NCBI RefSeq assembly: GCF_025698545.1
Contig: NC_068569.1
Span: 25,606,001 to 25,670,000 of the forward strand
Reading direction: 5' to 3'
From: Gossypium raimondii
Lineage: Eukaryota; Streptophyta; Magnoliopsida; Malvales; Malvaceae
DNA: 64,000 nt
Shown here in pieces: positions 32,880 to 44,260 of this stretch (its first letter is position 1; each line of letters begins with the position of its first letter). The notes beneath the pieces were generated by a model that saw only the letters and a program-made list of their open reading frames with translations, ran no database searches and was not told the origin of the DNA. The position numbers and the translations under genes are program-made.

Positions 32880-34265
32880 ATGGATGAGCTGATATCATTG
32901 GGGAAAATCACGGTGCCGCTAGTGATTTCCGGCCTGATTTTTTACTCTAAGTCCTTAATCTCGATGTTCTTTTTAGGGCATCTTGGAAAAATTGAGTTAG
33001 CCGGAGGCTCACTGGCAATTGGATTTGCGAACATCACAGGCTACTCAGTAATGAAAGGTCTAGCTACGGGGATGGAACCTATATGTTGCCAGGCCTTTGG
33101 AGCAAAAAAGTGGACAGTTCTTAGTGAAACTTTTAAACAGACCCTCTGCCTACTATTTCTCGGAGCCATTCCAATCATCGTGTTATGGTTGAACATGGAG
33201 CCAATCCTCCTTTTAATTGGTCAAGATAAGACCATAACATTAGTGGCAAAGGTATTCCTTACATACTCTATTCCTGAATTGCTTGCCCAAGCTCTCCTTA
33301 GTCCTTTAAGAATTTTCTTAAGAGCCCAAAGTCTAAACCTACCTTTCACAATTTCTGCAACTTGGGCCATGATACTACACCTTCCAATCAATTACTTCCT
33401 TGCAATATATTTGGATTTGGGGGTTAAAGGAGTCGCTCTAGCCTCTGCTTGCAACACATTAAACATAAATTTAGCCTTGCTAGTTTATCTTTTCTTTACA
33501 GAAACAACAATAAAACCTTGGGATGGTCAAATGTTAACTAATAGTTATCGAGATTGGCACTCACTAGTGTCGCTTATGATTCCAAGTGTTGCATCTGTGT
33601 GTTTAGAATGGTGGTGGTATGAGATAATGGTGGTACTTTGTGGCTTAATTAATAATCCAGAGACAAATATGGCTGCAATAGGGATTCTTATACAAACAAC
33701 AGGACTTTTATATGTTTTTCCTCATTCTCTAAGTGCAAGTTTATCTATGCGTATCGGGCAAGAGCTAGGTGCTGAAGCGCCTGCTCAGGCACGACAGACA
33801 ACCATTACAGGACTCATCATAGCAATGGTATGTGGAATACTAGCTTTTACTTTCACAATTGCAGTAAAAGATGTGTGGGGAAAGTTGTATACATGTGAAC
33901 CTGAGGTTTTAGCATTGACATCCGTTGTCCTACCAATATTAGGCTTTTGTGAGCTTGGTAACTGCCCTCAAACAGCAGCTTGTGGGATCCTGATAGGTTC
34001 TGCTAGGCCTAATCTGGGTGCTTGTATAAATTTTTGCTCGTTTTACCTTGTTGGTTTGCCAGTTTCCATTTTTGCAGCTTTTGGATTAAAAATGGGTTTC
34101 CTTGGGTTATGGTTCGGGCTTGCTGCAGCACAAGTTACATGTGTCTGTATGATGATTTGCACTCTAGTTTTCACTGACTGGAAGCACCAAGCTAAGAGGG
34201 CTAAGGAGTTGACTCAAGCCACAAGAGACCACAATAACGATTTAGAAGCAAATCTTCTAAGTTGA
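32880..34265 (+). CDS. MATE (DTX) family multidrug/toxin extrusion transporter
   Basis: A membrane antiporter moving organic solutes or drugs against a proton or sodium gradient. The frame is 461 codons with about twelve hydrophobic segments. Family blocks are GHLGKIELAGGSLAIGFANI, GYSVMKGLATGMEPICCQAF, VCLEWWWYEIMVVLCGLINN, AAIGILIQTTGLLYVFPHSL, ELGNCPQTAACGILIGSARP and FGLAAAQVTCVCM. The WWWYE and ELGNCPQT blocks place it in the plant DTX48-56 subgroup. Members usually have 30-60 more residues at the N-terminus. Here a TAG (32874-32876) lies directly before the frame and doubles as a possible splice acceptor (CATAG|GTG ATG), so the gene may have an unplaced first exon. The ATG at 32880 is the first available start, and the transmembrane core looks intact. 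Substrate and membrane are unknown. The last 25 codons belong to a tandemly repeated segment. Confidence 0.88.
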   Translation: MDELISLGKITVPLVISGLIFYSKSLISMFFLGHLGKIELAGGSLAIGFANITGYSVMKGLATGMEPICCQAFGAKKWTVLSETFKQTLCLLFLGAIPIIVLWLNMEPILLLIGQDKTITLVAKVFLTYSIPELLAQALLSPLRIFLRAQSLNLPFTISATWAMILHLPINYFLAIYLDLGVKGVALASACNTLNINLALLVYLFFTETTIKPWDGQMLTNSYRDWHSLVSLMIPSVASVCLEWWWYEIMVVLCGLINNPETNMAAIGILIQTTGLLYVFPHSLSASLSMRIGQELGAEAPAQARQTTITGLIIAMVCGILAFTFTIAVKDVWGKLYTCEPEVLALTSVVLPILGFCELGNCPQTAACGILIGSARPNLGACINFCSFYLVGLPVSIFAAFGLKMGFLGLWFGLAAAQVTCVCMMICTLVFTDWKHQAKRAKELTQATRDHNNDLEANLLS

Positions 34266-34465
34266 TTCCAGTTTGCTTAAGGAGCTGACTCAAACCACAC
34301 AAGACCAACTAGTTAGAAGCAGATCCTTTAAGTTTATTTTAGTTTCCTACTATTCATAAGAACAGCCTTTTGTAACATGAGATGATAAAAAAAGCTAGTT
34401 AGAAGCAGATCCTCTAAGTTTATTTTAGTTTCTACTATTCACAAGAACAGTCCTTTGTATTATAA
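34201..34465 (+). repeat. Tandem duplication spanning the MATE stop codon and 3' UTR
   Basis: The end of the coding region (CTAAGGAGTTGACTCAAGCC at 34201, then TTTAGAAGCAAATC) recurs at 34277 (TTAAGGAGCTGACTCAAACC, then GTTAGAAGCAGATCC). The second half recurs again near 34394 (CTAGTTAGAAGCAGATCC, then TTTATTTTAGTTTC and AAGAACAG). Later copies lie after the stop at 34263-34265. Confidence 0.8.
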
Positions 34466-37101
34466 GATATCCATCCTAAGACATAATCTATATTAGCAGA
34501 AGATCTTCATGTGCCTTTTGCTCTTTTTTCTTAGAAGTTTAACATTATTATTTCCAATTATTCCAACAAGGAAAAGATAATAATACCTAAAATAGAAAAA
34601 CAAGACTAGTAAAAAAAGTACTACTTTTCTACTAACATGTAATATGCATTAATAAAGTAATTAAACTTATCTGCTATTCACTGAAAAGTCAACTTGAATA
34701 AGTTTTCATTAAGCTTGAAGAACCTAATTGTGCAATATGAAACAAACACCATCAAACAATATAGAAGATTGAACCTGCACAAGTTGGAGAGACAATAAGC
34801 CAAGAGCCTTCATGCAGGCAAGTATTTTGCTTCAATGTCAATGGGGATGACATCAGCTGGAGCTACACTTTCATTTTCAACTATGAATTAAGGATTGAAT
34901 TCACCCATCATTTTGTCTACAACAATTCAGAAAAAGGGTAACCTTAAAAGTTGCAAATCATGCTAAGAGAAGCATGCAATGCAACATTAGATAAAAAGAC
35001 AAAAATGATCAAAGAAAGTTATAGCAATGATAACATCAATGTAAAGATTATTGTTAGAGTCAGAGACAAGGAAGGATTACATATCAAATAAACCAACAAA
35101 TTTATTTGTTTAACTAAGAGTTTATTTCTTTGTAACGTCATATATATTATATATTTTTACTTTTCAAAAGTAAAATTGAATCAGATAGGGATGAAAACAG
35201 GGGAAAAAATGAACTTTGTTTTCTTCCATAACAAAATAAATTGAAAAGTAGGGTTTTTTTCTTGGCTTTTTTCATCAATTCTGTGATAGATTTGAGACCT
35301 TGTAATCTGGTTTGAAAGAGGGAAAGCTTCGTGCAAGATTCAAAATTGGTGAGTTTTTTATTTTTGGCTACAAGTTAAAAGCCAAAAAAGGGGGGGCGTT
35401 GATTGCAATTAATGGAGAGCTCGATCAACACTAATGGAGGCAAGGGTTAAAAAATTCAAAACAAAAAAGAAAACCCACCTCTTATTTGATTTTCCATTTT
35501 TTTTCTATCTTTGGTCCTATTTTTCGATGAAATCAACTTAGTTTCTTTAGTAAATAAGTGATTAGTGGTGTGGGGTACTTTGATATTTGATGAAAATTAA
35601 ATTAGTGTTTGGAGAGAGAATTTGGTTAGTGTCCCTTTGGATGGAATGAACTATCAGGGTAAGGCAATTAAAACAATAATAATGAGAAATGGTTATGTTT
35701 GATTAACTATTCATTTGTGCATAGGCACAAAACTTTGCAACTCTTACAATCTGAGGTGCAATGTTTTATTTACTTTTCTTCTCTTTTCGACTGGTTCAAT
35801 GATATCTCCAATCCCATTATGATATGAATGGGTTTAATATACACAACTGATGCATAGAATTCTTGAGAGTTCACCGGTTATTGCATACGACCTTAATGCT
35901 TTTGACAATTTTCAGTGTGTACTCAAATGGTGATTTCAATACACATGCTCATACATCTATTTTATGTGCATCAATCCCTTATAAATCCTATATATACTTG
36001 GCTCTTATGAAAATTTAAAATCAAAAGTAGTGAGTGAGCTAAAAATAAAGAAAGTTTATGGTTAGATTTTGGCTGCAGGGGTAGAGGATGTAATTGGACT
36101 GGTCTCTGTAAATCTCTTGTTTTAGTTAAATGTTCCATAATCATCATGTCTTATGGACATAAGTTGAACCACAGGCAAAATTCAATTAATGGAAATTTGC
36201 TCCATGAAATATCCCTCCCTCTCCTACCCTTTTCTTTTTCTCCTAATTGAAGGACCTTTATGGAGTTTCTTAAAGGAGAAGAAACAATCTTGATGATTTT
36301 ATTTAATTTTCCCCTGGTGGGATACTATTGAACTTTCCATTTTACCTGTGCTCACTTTATGTATTCCTGCTTTTAGAGGTGAAAGTTTTTATTTTTAACA
36401 GTTCTCTGCCAACATTCTTCTTTTAGAATAATCTTTAACTAGTATCATGTTGGGAAAATCTTATTTTGCAGTATGATATTGTTGTTGTAAGGTTATATTG
36501 TTGCTCTGGCTCATTATATTATCACCCTTATAAAACTAGAGCATTTTTTTTCGCAATAAATTAACTAATTTTGCTTCTCATGTTCCCAGTGGCTAATATT
36601 CTCTTGTGGAAGCAGTGAAGTGTTTCTTTTGGCATTATCGTCATTGCTACTATTGATTGGCTCATATTTGAGAAATCTGGATTACTATTGTTACCTATTT
36701 GTTCAGATGTTTTGCTGATATTAATTGTGTTATTGTTCATTTATGCCAACTATGCTGCTTATGGAAATAGGTATGACTAATATTGCCTCTTTATGTGTTG
36801 ATTTACCTTTAATACTGAAGTTGTTTTCAACAATGATGCGTATTTATTATTCAAGTAGACAACTAGAAACATTACCGGAGCTTGAAATGTCAGAGGAAAT
36901 GGTTAACACTACTACTGCATCATTATGTGTTAAAATCAATAATGTGCTTCTTATGGCTCAAGATATGACTCTTGGAAATGATTCTTGGCTTTTCTTCAAG
37001 GTCAGTTTAGATCACTTGTACTACAACAAAGGGGAACAAAATCAACTATAAAAAAGAATTGTATGTATAAAGTCTATAGACATTGTGGTATTGTTAGTTG
37101 A
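34466..37101. other. Intergenic DNA, no recognised gene
   Basis: No family similarity was found. The frame 36725-37051 (+, 108 codons) is open but has no recognisable domain. The G-run near 35,384 and short T-runs are simple sequence. It ends at GTTGA (37097-37101), the left target duplication of the solo LTR. Confidence 0.4.
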
Positions 37102-40010
37102 TGTAACGACCCGATAGTTAGGGGTGTTAAAAAGTGTATTTCCGAAACTCCATTCACATAAATTGAACTCGTAAATATTTATTAAAAATATTTACGAAGT
37201 TAGTTGTGTAGTTAATTAGGTTTCGGTTAAGCGAATTTACTTGAATTAAAAGTAATTAGGTATAAGGACTAAATTACATGTAGGGTGAAAGTTGAATTTT
37301 AGATTAAAGAATAATTAAAGGGCCAATGTAATAATTATACCTATATTATAATAATTAAAGTTAAAATATGAAATCTTAATAATTATGTAAATGTATATAT
37401 ATTATATAATAATAATTAAAGTATAAGAAGAAAAAGTAATAAAAGACGTACAAATTAGAAAGAAAGAAAAAGAGAAAGAAAGAAAGGGAGAAAGAAGAGA
37501 CGCACGACCAAGGGCTCCAATTTTTCAAAGTTTAATTGGTTAGTCAATTTAGTCCATTTTCTTGTAATTTTTATGTTTTTAGAATCTCGGTACCTAGGGT
37601 TACCCGACCCATGTTGAAATTTTAGCAATTATTAAGTTTTTAAGTGTTGTCAATGTTGAATAATTTTAGTATTAGGGATTAAATTGATAGATTTTAAGTT
37701 AGAAATGGAAAAGGATTAAATTGTAGAACAAATTGTATAATTTGAGTATTAGGGACTAAATTGTAAAAACTTCAAAATTTAAGGGTTTAAGTGAAAATAA
37801 GGAGTTAAATTTAGTTTAAAGTGAAATTAGTATGAAAATATAGAATTAAATGTGAATAATAAAATTATTCTCAGTTTAGGGACTAAATTGGAATTTAGAC
37901 AAATATTGAGTAAAAATTTAAATATTCAATATTCAATATGAAATTGAAATTTTATTGTATTGATGACTTTTAATTGTTTTAATTCCGTAACTAACATAGT
38001 ACCGAAATCTTCGACTAAAAAGGAGAAAGATAAAAGCAAAGTCGAATAGCTCGGAATTCATGATTTGTATTTCTATAATCCGAACCTAGTTACTAATTGT
38101 TGTAATTTGATTTAATACATATGGTAAGTGGTTGAGGTGAGTATTTGTCACTTTGATATTGAAGTTAATGAATGTCGATTGAAATGGATTGCATTGGTAT
38201 ATAAATTATGAATGTATTGATTATTGAATTGAAAAGAATATATGTGTATATGTGATTATATGAAACTTTTTTATTAGATATTGGTTGTTTTTGAAATATG
38301 GAACTAAACCCTATTAACTGTATCGAGCTAAGTCGGATATAGATAGCATGCTATAGGATAGGAAGAGTACAAAGATTTCTTCAACTTCAAGTCGATAAGG
38401 CACTAGGTGCCAATTTACTTCGGTTTAACCGATGAGACACTGGATGTCAAATTTATATAGCATTGGGTGCATATTACTTCGGATTATTCGATGAGGCACT
38501 GGGTGCCAAACTGGTGTGTTTGTTGGATTCGTGTATCAGCCCGAGTCCGAGTTGTGTTAATAGGGGTAATTGAATAAAACGATACTATGATTGATATTGG
38601 ATGATATTGTATGTGAATTGAAAATGGGATAGTGATTTTAAACATGAAAATGAGACACGAGTTATGTACTCATGCATTGGATAAGGAATGGATAATGTTA
38701 TTGTTTAAATAATATGTGCGTCAAATTGTGAAAAGCTATTATATAACAAGTGATGAGAATTGAGTATGGTATGAAATGATGTATTCATGAGTTGAGTATT
38801 GAATGACTAATGCCATTGTACAAATAAATGTAGTTTGATATGTGAATAACTATTTATATAGAATTTATGTGAATTGGGGCATTGTTTAACAAATGAAATA
38901 TGATAGCATATGATAGTCATGAAACTAGACATTAATATGTGCTTAAAATTCAATTGTGCATATTATATTATCTTGTTTTTAAATATTCGGATTATAGAAA
39001 TACCACTGAGTTTTACTCAGCGTACGATTTTGTTTTTCCATGCGCAGATTAGGTATTTCACTTTTGATTGCCGATTCAGCATCCAAAAACGATCTCAAAC
39101 TCAAACGTGGTGGTGTTTATCTTTTGTGTCGGCATGTACCTAGGACGTCTAAATGATAATTATTTTGTGGATGGATTGTAAATGAGGTTATAAATGTAAT
39201 GTTGGTTTGGTATATACATATCAACATGTGTTTGTGTTTGAAGCCATATTATGGCATGGTAAATTAAACCAAATCTAGATATGTGCATGTGAATTTAAGT
39301 TAATGTTTTAGGTAGTTTTGAGTTAGGCCAAATTGATGAATTTTGACATATTTATAATTTTAATTTGGTTGATTTTTTTATGATATAAATGTGCTACCAA
39401 TGAGGGTACATTAGTTAGACACCTAGGATGATTGTTTTAACATGTTTTGAATGTGTTTGATCGTGTTTTGGACAAGTTAAATGAATGGTTTTTAAGTTGT
39501 TTAATGCCCAGGCATGTAGGAATTGGTAAATTTGTCGTTTAAGGCACATTTTAGGTCTACACGGCCAGACACACGGACGTGTGACTTGGCTGTGTGAGAG
39601 ACACAATTAACACATAGGCGTGCGAGGTCATTTCAAAGAGTATGCGGCTTGGTACACGGGCATGTGGCTTGACCGTGTGACCCAAGCCAGAGACTTACAC
39701 GAGCTGGGACATGGCAGTGTGTCCCTAGTTTGAATGCCCACATGACCAGACACATGGGCGTGTGACTCACACGGCCGTGTAAACCCTGCAGTTAAAATTT
39801 TTCTAACTTTTTTTTCCTAAAATTTTCAAATGTTCCCAATTTAGTCTCAAATTGTTTCTAATGTATTTTCAGACTCTCAAAGACTTATTAAGGGACTTTA
39901 TGTATGTTAATGTTGAATCATTTTATGATGTTTGAAATGATTAGATTACGATTACTCGATAATACTCTGAAACTCTATTTCGACGACGGATACGGGTTAG
40001 GGGTGTTACA
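37102..40010 (+). mobile_element. Solo LTR (gypsy-type) with 5-bp target duplication
   Basis: It begins TGTAACGACCCGATAG and ends GGGTTAGGGGTGTTACA, i.e. TG...CA termini. GTTGA lies immediately on both sides (37097-37101 and 40011-40015). Inside 2,909 bp there is no gag, pol, primer site or polypurine tract, so it is a recombined solo LTR. Internal landmarks are AGGGACTAAATTG phrases (37,670-37,890), repeated GCACTAGGTGCC / GCACTGGGTGCC motifs (38,400-38,510) and a CACACGG/CCGTGTG-rich block (39,550-39,780). Orientation is taken from the similar LTR at 18,987 and is only relative. Confidence 0.85.
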
Positions 40011-40015
40011 GTTGA

Positions 40016-41420
40016 ACTATGATTAAGTTGTGAATTGGTTTTCAATCATTAGTTACTAGTATCAAGGTGTGTCTTGGTCTGGTAATAGGAAATAGAGCCT
40101 CATTGCTCTGACTCTTCATTTTTCTTTCTTAAAGTACCCATTCCAAAACATATTCGGACATAACAATCGGGATATGATTCTTCAAAGACTCTAAAAATCC
40201 ATGAAAATCTTAGAAAAGATGGAACATAGTCACACTAAAACTTGAGTAAAAAAAATAAGAGTAAAGGCTTAATATGTTTACCTTTCACCCTTCCTTTCAA
40301 CTCCAACCCAGATTTTGGAGTTGAGTATTTTTCCCACTTTATTAAATAAATCAACTAAGCATTTGTAGATTCCCCATTTTGTTACATTGTCTTTTCCCAA
40401 ACAAGTTTAATCAACATAACTAGCTAATTTAAATGTCACTTCACCTTTATTATATTTGGAAGGTTCTGATTTGTCTGTGGCTCTTTCATGCCATTGGTGG
40501 CTCTTTTATGCCATTGGTAGCTATTGCTCTTTCTTCACACTTGCCTATGTTGGTAAGAAAGTTCATCTGTCTACTTATTGCACATTCATCTTTCTTATGA
40601 TTCATTGATGAATACATGTATCCTGATATACTGTTAAATGTAACTAAACCTAACTTAGTGGTTTAATCACAACCTCTTTTAATTTATTTCTAGTAAGCAA
40701 TCATGGTTTATGTTGTTCAGACTCTTTATTTTTTGTAAATTTTCATGTTCGACACATATCTAGACATGGTTACGGGACATGATAATGATCCTCTAAAGAC
40801 TCTCCAAGTACATTAAAATCTTGGAAAATATCAGATATACATATATTTGACACTTACACCTGAGTTCAAGATAGATTATTACTTTATGTGGTTAAAACTT
40901 CAAAAACTTGGTATCAAGCTCCTATCACAAACTTCCTTTCTTGACCTTGTGGAATCTTTTACATATTTGTTCCCATTTTTGCTGATTAATTGCAATATGA
41001 TGCAAGGGAACTTAAATCGTGCACTCATTTAATTATAATGTGTTTGTCATGTCCTGATGTCAGGAATCGTCTTATCTGTTACTCTTCCGACTTTCTACGG
41101 CTAATATGAAGAACATGTGGATAAATACTGCGGAATGATCCACTAACAAATTCCCTAGCACTATAGGATAATAGATGGGAGAGTGATCAAAAGAATCCCC
41201 CATAGTTTATCGTAAGATAAAGACATCTGAATCTTACTATTTACGTGGAAATAGTGACTGAACCTGCTTGAATCTTGCTGTTTCACTGACTGTTACAATG
41301 ACACCGACATTTTACCTTACCTTAAATGAAAGAATATTTTTGTTGTGTTATGTTTGTTGGAGCAGTTTTTAAATATATAAAATGTTCCAATAGTTACAAA
41401 TGAAAAGTTATAAGTAACCG
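40016..41420. other. Intergenic DNA, no recognised gene
   Basis: AT-rich, no long frame. CTCTTTCATGCCATTGGTGG followed by CTCTTTTATGCCATTGGTAG near 40,480-40,520 is a small tandem duplication. Confidence 0.45.
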
Positions 41421-43697
41421 TGTGACACCCTAAAACTCGGCCTAGAAGTTTCGACCTAATCTCGGAGGTCACATTAACTTCCGAAATGATCTAAAAGCAA
41501 TTTACAAACAAAAGCTTGTTTAAAACTCATTTACAAAATAGTTTGCTAAAACCGCACTGGATCTTTTAACAATTTAGGATTTAACAATTTGGCGTATCAA
41601 TTTACGAAAGCCCAAAATTAAAATATTCCACAGTTCTTATAATTAATAACAGTCCAAAATAGTTCATGAATTAAGATTTGAAGAATCACTTTATTTGATT
41701 AATTCAAATCTGACCCATCTAAGACCTCCGATTGCCTAGTCCAGCTACAGAACACGAGAGTACCTAAAAGGGAGAAAACTAAGAGGTGAGCTACATGAGC
41801 TTAGTGTGAGTCCGAAATCAAAACAAAAGCAAGTGAAAAGGAGTGAAACAAATAATTCTCATACGTGCATACAGACAAAAAACGTACAACTTGTATCAAA
41901 TAATCAGTCCAACAACAAATGTAACATGGAGCTAATATCCCAAAACATGCCAGTACATAAACACATCAAACTATTCACATTATTATGCAATTAACCTCAC
42001 AATCATACAGATAGACTTATAATCGAATGCAATGAATACAACAAAATAAAACCCACCCCAACCATCCGAACACCATTTCGACCACCCTGCACACCACATA
42101 TGAGCTATATCTAGCCCATCCCCCCTGCACACCACATAGGACCATGATAGGTCCATCCACCCTACACACTACGATATGTGGAACCAAGCCACTCTGATAA
42201 AAATATGCAGCTGAGCTGACATATGTTTATGTTGCGATATCACCACTATTAAGTAATGTAGTTAAACTGTCGGATCAGACTTCCTTCTCTTCACAACCAA
42301 ATCCTAGATTTTCATGCAGATGCACAATGTACATAACTTACAAACAATCATACAACAATCATACAGAAATAGAGGTGCACATATTCAATCGATCAAATTC
42401 AGAATCAGTTATGGCTGTATTTATTTACTAGGAACATCACATAACATTTAAAAAATAATTAAATTAATGCTATGATTACAAACAACTGCACAAATCTGAG
42501 CTGAAACAAAGTCCCAACCATCCTTAATAAGGCCTAACTGAGGGTTGGAACACACAGAAACACAAAAGGAGTCAAAATCTGACACAGAACAAAAATCTAT
42601 GAAACAAGGCCACACAGCCGTGTGCCCCAGCCGTGTGGAAGTGCCTAGGTCGTGTGGAAGCCTACACACCCGTGTGCAGGCTGCACATGCCCATGTGGAG
42701 GAGACACACGTCCGTGTGACCTAGTTACATGGCTGTGTGAGCAGCCTATGTAACTTTCTGTCCAAAATTGATAAAATAGGGTGCAGAGCAGACATGGCCA
42801 CATCGAAATCTCATACGCCCATGTGGCTAAAGAACATGGTCATGTGTCCAAGGCACGCGTTAGTGTGGAAATAAAAAAAATCCCCAAATTCAGATACACG
42901 ACCGTGTGGCACCAAAAATTACCCAAAAACCCTAATTCCCAAATTCACATGGCCGTGTGGACCGCCCGTGTGCGGCACATGCCCATGTGGTCATGAAACC
43001 ACCCTAAAACAGCCTGAAATTCGTGTTTTTCCTTAGCAAATCAATCCCTAACATCGACAATATTGAGACACACGCCGAAACCAATTTGAGATCATGCAAA
43101 CCACTTAATTTCAGAAACACACAAAAATTACCGAATTCCACAAAATCCATTCAACAATTCGATGTCGAAAATTTGAACAATTCAGAACACACACCTAATA
43201 AATGCTTCCAATGTACAACAAATGACCGACGCCTCAACTACCCTTTTAAAAAACTTCTACTTGATTTTGATTGAAACGAGAACGGAAAACCACTCTATCT
43301 CCAATGAGAAGAAAACAACCCACAAAAATGAAGCAGAAAAAAATCTAGAAATTAGGGAAACAAAAGAAAAAGAAAGCAGAGAAATAACGAAAGAAGAAAA
43401 AAAACATGAAGAAGGAGGAAAAGAACTGAAAAAGAAAATGGGAAAGAAGATGGGAAAGACTTTTGATAAAATAATAAAGAAATATTAAAAAAAACAAATC
43501 TAAAATAAAATTACTTCCTCAAATCACACATGAGAATTTAAACCCAAAACCTAAAGGTAAACTAACACATATCGAACCATCGAACCAGTAGGCTCATTTT
43601 GTCATTAGAATGCGGAAGTAAACACAATACTTCAACCTACTCACAGACCCTTACTTAAAACCTCAAAACTTCTAACCTCAAAAACCTAGGTGTTAGA
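41421..43697. mobile_element. Large LTR (probably solo), second family member
   Basis: It begins TGTGACACCCTAAAACTCGG and ends near CCTAGGTGTTAGA. If the last bases were once TTACA this is a normal TG...CA LTR. Flanks AACCG (41416-41420) and AACCA (43698-43702) differ at one base. No protein-coding region is inside. A block with many CCGTGTG/CACACGG words lies at 42,600-42,990 and a purine-rich stretch at 43,300-43,470. An alternative is that TGTTAGAAACC at 43,691 opens a separate copia LTR, which would shorten this element by a few bases. Confidence 0.6.
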
Positions 43698-44260
43698 AAC
43701 CAAAAGTTATGTCATTTGATTATTAATCAAAAGTTGTCATTATTTATAGTGATAAGTTATGTTTAATAAATTTAAAAGTTACATGACTTAATTATTAACA
43801 AATAGTCATAATTATTCAAGTAAATACCTATTGAACAATTATGCTAAATATATGACTACCCATTTGGGTAGTTATGTCCCTATGAAGAGACATGAGATCT
43901 CCTATAAATAAGAGTGAACTTTCATTTGTATGATACACTCAAAAAACATAAAAATAAAGATCCTCTTCATTCTCTCACAATCTTTCATATTCCTAGATTG
44001 TTCTATGAAGAATTATTGCAAAAATTCTTTAGAAAAATTGATATTCTTTCTATACTCTGCTTAGTACTCAATGGACTATTTCCATCAATGTAAAACATAG
44101 ATAGTCATTGGGTTTCATTGTATCCTCAAAGTTCATTTTCTAATAACTTTTTTCGCACGGCATAATATAGGTGGGGGTGAATAGAAATCAGATGACATTA
44201 ATACACGCCTTGAAGCCTTTTTTAAATTTTTTTTATAAGTTAATTTTTATCCCTACTAAA
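43698..44260. other. Spacer, possible copia LTR remnant
   Basis: TGTTAGAAACC at 43,691 and CTATAAATAAGAG at 43,903 look like the start and TATA region of a copia LTR. The right edge, a duplication and any internal region were not found. No coding frame is present. Confidence 0.35.

Noticed and set aside
36725-37051. 108-codon plus-strand frame as a gene
   Set aside because: No family similarity; it is adjacent to the solo LTR and the codon pattern is unconvincing.
39550-42990. CACACGG/CCGTGTG blocks as CRISPR array or satellite
   Set aside because: Spacing is irregular, the words vary and there is no constant repeat length; the host is a plant nuclear genome and the blocks lie inside LTRs.
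43222-43488. 88-codon Lys/Glu-rich frame
   Set aside because: It is produced by a purine-rich simple stretch in the LTR and has no domain.
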